The notes under the pieces: model-generated | The model's input: only the letters and a program-made list of their open reading frames with translations | Told to the model about the DNA's origin: nothing | The model's database searches: none | Position numbers and translations under genes: made by a program | NCBI RefSeq assembly: GCF_003665435.1 | Contig: NZ_CP023407.1 | Location: 4,216,001 to 4,280,000 of the forward strand | DNA: 64,000 nucleotides | DNA from: Streptomyces fungicidicus | Lineage (GTDB): Bacteria > Actinomycetota > Actinomycetes > Streptomycetales > Streptomycetaceae | Direction of reading: 5' to 3' | Part shown: piece by piece, positions 59,006 through 64,000 of the stretch | Layout of the letters: the number at the start of each line of letters is the position of its first letter | Position numbering within the stretch: position 1 is the stretch's first letter

Positions 59006-59635
59006 ATGCTTCTGTGGATCAACGGGCCCTTCGGGGGCGGCAAGACGCAGACCGCACATGAGATACGGCGCCGTCTGCCGGGCAGCGTCGTCTGCGACCC
59101 GGAGCATCCGGGGTTCGGCCTGAACCGCATGCTGCCGCCCGGACTGCGCGGCGACTTCCAGGACTTGAGGTCCTGGCGGCAGGGCGTGGTCGAGGTCCTC
59201 GACCTGACCCTCACCCGGCACGAGGGCGTGGTGATCGCGCCGATGACCGTCACCGATCCCGGGCACTTCGCGGAGACCGTGGGCCGGCTGCGCGAACTCG
59301 GCCACGACGTCCACCACTTCACCCTCCTCGCCGAGCGCGAGACGGTGCTGCGGCGGCTGCGGGAGCGCGGCCTCGGCCGCCTCCTCGGGTCGGTCCTGGG
59401 CAACGCCGCCCTCCGCCGGGAGAGCTGGGCGGTGCGGCGGCTCGACGACTGCCTGGAGCGGCTGCGCGAGCCGGAGTTCGCCGAGCACCTGTGGACGGAC
59501 CGCGTCACGGTGCCGAGAACGGCCGACCGCATCGCCGTGCTCGCCGGCCTGACGCTGCGCCCCAACCACGAGGGCCGGCTGCGGACCCGGCTGCGGCAGG
59601 CGGGCGTGGGCATCCGGCACATCCGCCTCGACTGA
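59006..59635 (+). CDS. TmrB-like P-loop ATPase (tunicamycin-resistance family)
   Basis: A 209-residue ATP-binding protein strongly resembling B. subtilis TmrB. It has LLWINGPFGGGKTQTAHEI with the P-loop GPFGGGKT, then CDPEHPGFGLNRMLPP, VIAPMTVTDPGHFAETVGRL, HHFTLLAERETVLRRLR, WAVRRLDDCLE and a closing RHIRLD. TmrB gives tunicamycin resistance, probably by binding the drug at the membrane. Whether this protein does so is untested; the host may face nucleoside antibiotics. Probably leaderless. Confidence 0.85.
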   Translation: MLLWINGPFGGGKTQTAHEIRRRLPGSVVCDPEHPGFGLNRMLPPGLRGDFQDLRSWRQGVVEVLDLTLTRHEGVVIAPMTVTDPGHFAETVGRLRELGHDVHHFTLLAERETVLRRLRERGLGRLLGSVLGNAALRRESWAVRRLDDCLERLREPEFAEHLWTDRVTVPRTADRIAVLAGLTLRPNHEGRLRTRLRQAGVGIRHIRLD

Positions 59636-59653
59636 TACGCGGGGTGCGCGCCG

Positions 59654-60760
59654 TCAGCGCAGGATCCCCTCCAGGAAGTCGCTGCCGAGCCGCGCCACGA
59701 CCGTCACGTCCAGCTGGTGCAGCACATACCGCCCGCGGCGGCGCGTGGTGAGCAGGCCGGCCTTCTTCAGCACGCCCAGGTGCCGGGATATCTCCGGCGC
59801 CGTCATACCGTGCGCCTGGGCCAGCTCACTGGTGGTGTACGCGCTGCGGGCGAGGTTCCGGCACATGCGCATACGGACCGGGTGGGACAGCGCGGTCATC
59901 CGCAGGGCCAGCTGCCCGACCGTCTGCGGGGCGGCCAGCTCCGGGGAGCCGACCGGGTAGTGCAGCACCGGCTGCCAGCCGTACCGGTGCAGCACCATCA
60001 GGTGCGGCCAGCCGAGGCTGGTCGGGATCAGCAGCAGCCCGCCGTCGCCCGTGGCCGTCCGGCCCTCGCCCAACTTGTCCACGGTGATCCGCCCCGCGGC
60101 CTCGTCGACCGTCACCGCGGGCGACACCGCCGTCAGCGCCCCGGCCGGCCCCTTGTGCCGGAGCAGGTCGGTCTTGTGGCGGGTGTCCGCTGCGAGCTGG
60201 TGCCGCAGCCGGGACCAGGTCTCGGCGAAGAAAGCCTCGTCGCAGTCCTCGAGGAACTGCCGGAGCCGGCCCCGGATCCCCGGCGGGTCGGACAGCAGCC
60301 GCTCGGTGAACTCCGTCTGGCGCGGCCCCCGCGCGGCGGCCAGCTCCAGCGAGCGGCGCCTCAGCCCCGCGTCGGTGAGCGGCCCGGCGCCCGGCAGGCC
60401 GTAGGGGAGCGCGCAGGTGAACTCCAGGGCGGCGTCCACGAACTGCTCGTCGGACAGCTTGTCCAGCAGGTCCAGGTCCTCCGCGAGGGTGCCGCCCGGG
60501 AGCGTGGTGCGGCCCGGAACGCCGGCGCACGGCAGGAACAGGTCCGAGAACGTGCTGCGCCACAGGAAGTCCGCCTCGCACATCCGGTCCGCGAGGTGCG
60601 GGTCCAGGCGTGCGGTCACGCCGGTCGCCCAGGCCTGCAGCCCCGGGTGGTGTCCCGGCTCGGACAGCGCGTGCAGCGCCATGCCCAGCTCCGCCAGCGG
60701 GGAGGGCACGACGGCGACCTGTTCCGGCCGCAGCCCCGAGATGTCGATGTGCACGCCCAT
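59654..60760 (-). CDS. ArsR-like winged-helix regulator with DUF5937-type N-domain
   Basis: A 368-residue regulator. The C-terminal winged helix (about 270-355) has LSHPVRMRMCRNLARSAYTTSELAQAHGMTAPEISRHLGVLKKAGLL. The N-terminal 250 residues form a helical and beta domain common in Streptomyces HTH proteins of unknown ligand. I start at ATG 60760 (MGVHIDISGL), 6 bp after CACCAT on the minus strand; an ATG at 60775 is the alternative. It converges with the tmrB-like gene. Target unknown. Confidence 0.82.
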   Translation of the reverse strand: MGVHIDISGLRPEQVAVVPSPLAELGMALHALSEPGHHPGLQAWATGVTARLDPHLADRMCEADFLWRSTFSDLFLPCAGVPGRTTLPGGTLAEDLDLLDKLSDEQFVDAALEFTCALPYGLPGAGPLTDAGLRRRSLELAAARGPRQTEFTERLLSDPPGIRGRLRQFLEDCDEAFFAETWSRLRHQLAADTRHKTDLLRHKGPAGALTAVSPAVTVDEAAGRITVDKLGEGRTATGDGGLLLIPTSLGWPHLMVLHRYGWQPVLHYPVGSPELAAPQTVGQLALRMTALSHPVRMRMCRNLARSAYTTSELAQAHGMTAPEISRHLGVLKKAGLLTTRRRGRYVLHQLDVTVVARLGSDFLEGILR

Positions 60761-60766
60761 GCCCAC

Positions 60767-60772
60767 ATGGTG
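60767..60772 (-). promoter_or_regulatory. -10-like box before the ArsR-like gene
   Basis: On the minus strand CACCAT lies 6 bp before the ATG at 60760; it also contains the alternative start's sequence, so support is weak. Confidence 0.3.
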
Positions 60773-60777
60773 CACGA

Positions 60778-60846
60778 GCCCTCGGGGGCGCTGCCCCCGA
60801 ACCCCCGCTCCTCAAACGCCGGAGGGGCTGAAGTCAGCCCCTCCGG
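60778..60846. repeat. Dispersed Streptomyces intergenic repeat with hairpins
   Basis: It contains CGGGGGCGCTGCCCCCG (hairpin with loop GCT), then CCCCCGCTCCTCAAACGCCG, then GGAGGGGCTGA...TCAGCCCCTCC, a stem of about 11 bp. I recognise this arrangement as very frequent in Streptomyces intergenic DNA. The second hairpin can terminate the aldolase-like gene's upstream or downstream neighbours in either direction. Confidence 0.75.
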
Positions 60847-60857
60847 GGCGAGAGAGG

Positions 60858-62084
60858 TCAGGCCTGGACCAGCCGCCGGGCGAACTGCACCGCCGCCCCG
60901 CGTACGTCGTCGGCGGTCCACTCGAGGCCCGCCGCCCGCACGTACACCTCCGTGAAGGACAACCCCGGCCCCTTGGCGTCCCAGTGGTTCGCGAAGAGCA
61001 CCGCCCCCGTCTCCTCCGCCACCGCGATCGCCACCTCGGCGGCCACCTCCGCCTCGTACGGCAGCCACACCTGGAAGTCGTGAGTGTGCGGCACCTCCGG
61101 ATGCACCCGGAACCAGGGCAGCCCCCCGGCCTCCAGCCCCTCCCGCAGCGCCCCGGCCACCACGCGCGCGTGGCGGACGTACTCCGGCAGCCGGGGCAGT
61201 TCCCGCTCCAGGCCGATCAGCGCGGACAGCGCGGTCGGGAACTGCTGGAAGACGTTGCCCCCGTACCGGTGCCGCCAGGCCCTCGCCTCGTCGACCAGCG
61301 TCGCGGGCCCGGCGAGGGCCGCGCCGCCGAAGGCGTCGAGGGACTTGTAGAACGACACGTAGACGCTGTCCGCGAGACCGGCGATCTCCTCCAGCGGCCG
61401 CCCGAAGTGCTCGGTGCACTCCCACAGCCTGGCCCCGTCGAAGTGGACGACCGCCTCGCGTTCCCGCGCGGCGTCCACCACCCCGGTCAGCTCCTCCCAG
61501 GTGGGCAGCACGAAACCGGCGTCCCGCAGCGGAAGTTCCAGCATCAGCGCCCCGAAGGGCTCCTCGAAGTCGCGTACCTCGGCGGCGGTCGGCAGCCGGG
61601 GCTCGTTCGTGATCCGCACCGGACGCAACCCGCTGACCTGGCTGAACGCGTTGCGCTCGTACACCTCCGGGTGGCTGAGCGGATGCAGGGCCACCGCCGG
61701 GTCGCCGGTGCGGCCGGCCCAGCAGCGCAGGGCCACCTGCTGGGCCATGGTGCCGGTCGGGAAGAACGCGGCGGCCTCGGTGCCCAGCAGCTCCGCGACC
61801 CGCTTCTCCAGCGCCTCGACGACGCCGTTGCCGTAGATGTCGGACGTCTCGTCGAGGTCGTACACGTCGCCCGCCGCCGCCAGCAGGGCCAGCCGCTCGC
61901 CGAGCGGGGCGAGGAAGCCGAGGCGGGCGAGCACCCGCGGGGCGCTGCGCCAGGCGGCTATCCGCCGCTCGCGGGACGTCGGCGCCGCCGCCGTGCCCGC
62001 CGCGTCCCCCTGGCCCCGCTCGTCCTCGTGGCCCCGCTCGTCCCCGGTCCGTGCCTCGTCGGTGCCGTCCGTCGTTTCCGTCAT
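60858..62084 (-). CDS. Threonine-aldolase/beta-eliminating-lyase family PLP enzyme
   Basis: A 408-residue fold type I PLP enzyme. It shows DIYGNGVVEALEKRVAELLG, AAFFPTGTMAQQVALR and VVHFDGARLWECTEHFGR, with the PLP lysine in VYVSFYKSLDAFGGAALAG. These match low-specificity L-threonine aldolases, which split threonine to glycine and acetaldehyde, though related lyases share the fold. The first 40 residues are an acidic, Gly-rich extension. I start at ATG 62084; GATGAT lies 7 bp upstream on the minus strand. Confidence 0.88.
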   Translation of the reverse strand: MTETTDGTDEARTGDERGHEDERGQGDAAGTAAAPTSRERRIAAWRSAPRVLARLGFLAPLGERLALLAAAGDVYDLDETSDIYGNGVVEALEKRVAELLGTEAAAFFPTGTMAQQVALRCWAGRTGDPAVALHPLSHPEVYERNAFSQVSGLRPVRITNEPRLPTAAEVRDFEEPFGALMLELPLRDAGFVLPTWEELTGVVDAAREREAVVHFDGARLWECTEHFGRPLEEIAGLADSVYVSFYKSLDAFGGAALAGPATLVDEARAWRHRYGGNVFQQFPTALSALIGLERELPRLPEYVRHARVVAGALREGLEAGGLPWFRVHPEVPHTHDFQVWLPYEAEVAAEVAIAVAEETGAVLFANHWDAKGPGLSFTEVYVRAAGLEWTADDVRGAAVQFARRLVQA

Positions 62085-62091
62085 GCCCGCG

Positions 62092-62097
62092 ATCATC
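62092..62097 (-). promoter_or_regulatory. -10-like box before the threonine-aldolase-like gene
   Basis: On the minus strand GATGAT lies 7 bp before the ATG at 62084. Confidence 0.4.
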
Positions 62098-62267
62098 CCG
62101 CGTCCCGGCCCGCGCGGGCATCCACATTTCCGCACGCGGGTGTGGTGCGGCGGCGCACGGAAACCCACAGCCTGTGGACAACCGACCGCCCCCGGAACCG
62201 ATCGCGTTAACATGACGAGAAATCGTCCGGTACCCCGAGCGGACTGGAACGGGAAGGCCCCCGCTGC

Positions 62268-63224
62268 GTGAACACAACCCCACAGCCAGACCCCCAGGAC
62301 CGCCCCGCGCGGCTCACCGTCGGCGTCGTCGGCGCCGGACGCGTGGGCCCCGCCCTCGCCGCGTCGCTCCAGCTCGCCGGGCACCGCCCGGTGGCGGTCT
62401 CCGCCGTCTCCGAAGCCTCCCGCAGGCGTGCCGAGCAGCTGCTCCCCGACGTGCCGGTGGTGCCGCCCGCCGAGGTCCTGCAGCGGTCCGAGCTGGTCCT
62501 GCTGACCGTCCCGGACGACGCCCTGCCGGAACTGGTCTCCGGACTCGCCGACACCGGCGCGGTACGGCCCGGCCAGCTGCTCGTGCACACCTCGGGCCGC
62601 TACGGCGCGAGGGTCCTCGACCCCGCCCTGCGGGCCGGAGCCCTGCCGCTCGCCCTGCACCCCGCCATGACGTTCACCGGCACCCCCGTCGACGTGCAGC
62701 GCCTCGCCGGATGCTCCTTCGGCGTCACCGCCCCCGAGGAGCTGCGGCTGGCCGCCGAGGCCCTCGTCATCGAGATGGGCGGCGAGCCGGAGTGGATCTC
62801 CGAGGAGAACCGCCCGCTCTACCACGCCTCCCTCGCACTGGGCGCCAACCACCTGGTCACCCTGGTCGCCCAGTCCCTGGAACTGCTGCGCACCGCCGGA
62901 GTCGGGGCACCCGACCGGATGCTCGGCCCGCTGCTCGGCGCCGCCCTGGACAACGCCCTGCGCTCCGGCGACGCGGCCCTCACAGGCCCGGTCGCCCGCG
63001 GCGACGCCGGCACGGTCGCCGCGCACGTCACCGAGCTGCGGCGGCACGCGCCGGGGGCCGTCGCCGGCTATCTCGCGATGGCCCGCGCGACCGCCGACCG
63101 CGCCCTCGCCCACGGCCTGCTGAAGCCGGAACTCGCCGAGGACCTGCTCGGCGTCCTCGCCGACGAGGCCGCCGGGGCCGACGGCACCGGAAGCACCGGA
63201 TCCACGCCGGGGGAGGACCGATGA
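62268..63224 (+). CDS. Rossmann-fold/DUF2520 protein upstream of panC
   Basis: A 318-residue NAD(P)-binding protein. The nucleotide motif GVVGAGRVGPALAASL is at about 20-35; the DUF2520 C-terminal helical domain (about 160-300) has YHASLALGANHLVTLVAQSLELL. It resembles ketopantoate-reductase-like dehydrogenases in layout, and it lies immediately upstream of panC, so a part in pantothenate synthesis is plausible but unproven. The GTG at 62268 has GGGAAGG upstream. Its stop overlaps the ATG of a 25-codon mini-ORF. Confidence 0.88.
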   Translation: MNTTPQPDPQDRPARLTVGVVGAGRVGPALAASLQLAGHRPVAVSAVSEASRRRAEQLLPDVPVVPPAEVLQRSELVLLTVPDDALPELVSGLADTGAVRPGQLLVHTSGRYGARVLDPALRAGALPLALHPAMTFTGTPVDVQRLAGCSFGVTAPEELRLAAEALVIEMGGEPEWISEENRPLYHASLALGANHLVTLVAQSLELLRTAGVGAPDRMLGPLLGAALDNALRSGDAALTGPVARGDAGTVAAHVTELRRHAPGAVAGYLAMARATADRALAHGLLKPELAEDLLGVLADEAAGADGTGSTGSTPGEDR

Positions 63225-63298
63225 GCGGCACACCCCGCCCCACCGCCCACCCCCGCCGCACGACGCCGCGCGCGTCCCGGAACGGAGCCGCCCGATGA
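63221..63298 (+). CDS. 25-residue mini-ORF coupling DUF2520 gene to panC
   Basis: ATG at 63221 overlaps the DUF2520 stop (ATGA), and its own TGA stop at 63296-63298 overlaps the panC ATG (ATGA). The predicted peptide is basic: MSGTPRPTAHPRR then TTPRASRNGAAR. It could carry ribosomes from one gene to the next, or be chance. No homologue known to me. Confidence 0.35.
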   Translation: MSGTPRPTAHPRRTTPRASRNGAAR

Positions 63299-64000
63299 CC
63301 GCCACCCTGCTGCGCACCGCCGCCGAACTGCACACACGCGCGCGGAAGGGCCGCCGCGCCGTCGTGATGACCATGGGCGCGCTGCACGAGGGCCACGCGA
63401 CGCTGATCCGCACCGCGCGGAAGGCGGCGGGCCCCGACGGCGAGGTCGTGGTCACCGTCTTCGTCAACCCGCTGCAGTTCGGCGCGGGCGAGGACCTGGA
63501 CCGCTACCCGCGCACCCTGGACGCCGACCTCGACCTCGCCGGACGGTCGGGCGCCGACGTCGTGTTCGCCCCCGCCGTGGACGAGGTCTACCCGGGCGGC
63601 GAACCCCAGGTCCGCATCACCGCCGGCCCCATGGGCGCCCGCCTGGAGGGCGCGTCCCGCCCCGGCCACTTCGACGGCGTGCTCACCGTCGTCGCCAAAC
63701 TGCTCCACCTCACCCGTCCCGACCTCGCCCTGTACGGCCAGAAGGACGCCCAGCAGCTCGCCCTGATCCGCCGCATGGTGCGGGACCTGAACTTCGGCCT
63801 GGAGATCGTCGGCGTGCCCACGGTCCGCGAGGAGGACGGGCTCGCCCTGTCCAGCCGCAACCGGTACCTCTCGCCCGCCGAGCGGCGCACCGCGCTCGCC
63901 CTCTCCCAGGCCCTGTTCGCCGGCCGCGACCGGCACGCGGCCCAGCAGGCGCTGCGCGCGCGGGCCAGCGCGGTGCCCACCACCCGTGCCCGTGCCGAGG
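63295..64000 (+). CDS. panC: Pantoate--beta-alanine ligase (3' partial)
   Basis: The gene runs off the right edge; about 235 of some 300 residues are present. It begins MTATLLRTAAELHTRARKG and has the ATP-binding VMTMGALHEGHATLI, the pantoate-site segment VFVNPLQFGAGEDLDRYPR, LYGQKDAQQLALIRRMVRDL and VREEDGLALSSRNRYLS, all classic PanC motifs. It joins D-pantoate and beta-alanine using ATP. ATG at 63295 overlaps the mini-ORF stop, and GGAGCCG lies upstream. Confidence 0.95.
   Translation, partial: MTATLLRTAAELHTRARKGRRAVVMTMGALHEGHATLIRTARKAAGPDGEVVVTVFVNPLQFGAGEDLDRYPRTLDADLDLAGRSGADVVFAPAVDEVYPGGEPQVRITAGPMGARLEGASRPGHFDGVLTVVAKLLHLTRPDLALYGQKDAQQLALIRRMVRDLNFGLEIVGVPTVREEDGLALSSRNRYLSPAERRTALALSQALFAGRDRHAAQQALRARASAVPTTRARAE

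Noticed and set aside
1..64000. CRISPR array, rRNA operon, transposase or prophage cluster
   Set aside because: Looked for and not seen: no regularly spaced repeats of CRISPR type, no rRNA sequence, and no recombinase or transposase motifs in any plausible frame.

Overview
The window is a very GC-rich, gene-dense stretch of a Streptomyces chromosome. The main evidence is the set of developmental and genus-typical genes: bldG with its anti-sigma partner, a TipA-type thiostrepton regulator with its own operator, a topoisomerase I with a lysine-rich tail, a membrane-domain/thymidylate-kinase fusion, a whiJ-like XRE/DUF397/ATP-binding triad, and many leaderless genes. It looks like conserved core chromosome. 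I see no rRNA, CRISPR array, transposase or prophage.

Layout. 1-1717: the 3' end of a Tad/Flp-like secretion cluster (TadC-like, DUF4244 pilin-like, two TadE-like proteins), convergent with an MrfA-type DEAD/DEAH helicase (to 4260). 4340-10799: bldG, its anti-sigma partner, the membrane proton pyrophosphatase hppA, a lipoprotein, a methyltransferase and a small membrane protein. 11043-18541: topA, the tmk fusion and holB, a replication block. 18646-22783: a secreted tripeptidyl-aminopeptidase-like lipoprotein, tRNA-Thr(CGT), two unusual small secreted/membrane proteins and a ricin-lectin membrane protein. 22809-27662: a PolA-like polymerase, a ClpN/HTH protein with two palindromic operators, a DUF2786 protein and two lipoproteins. 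28057-30153: the whiJ-like triad. 30270-36485: aldehyde dehydrogenase, a PadR-controlled ABC exporter, a ClC channel and tipA. 36676-39964: DedA, a ThrE-type exporter and soluble pyrophosphatase.

40044-46992: a housekeeping run of dacB, DUF2342 metalloprotease, tilS, hpt and ftsH. 47136-50925: folate genes, with folE facing the DUF3180-folK-folB-NTF2-folP strand. 51202-54700: a coiled-coil membrane protein and a pair of bacterial PH-domain membrane proteins. 54732-60760: nuoD2 overlapping tail-to-tail with a MidA/NDUFAF7-family methyltransferase, a two-component system, a TmrB-like ATPase and an ArsR-like regulator. 60858-64000: a threonine-aldolase-like enzyme and a coupled DUF2520/mini-ORF/panC pantothenate operon that runs off the window.

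The regulatory signals are the most interesting part. A 27-bp element is repeated upstream of two genes of the whiJ-like triad in the same relative orientation and at nearly the same distance. Two TGTCAAC palindromes carry the -35 and -10 of a leaderless ClpN/HTH gene. A tipA operator lies next to an internal TipAS start. At least sixteen genes have a -10-like hexamer 6 or 7 bp before the start codon, which implies leaderless mRNAs. All coordinates and product calls come from reading the sequence. No database search was possible.
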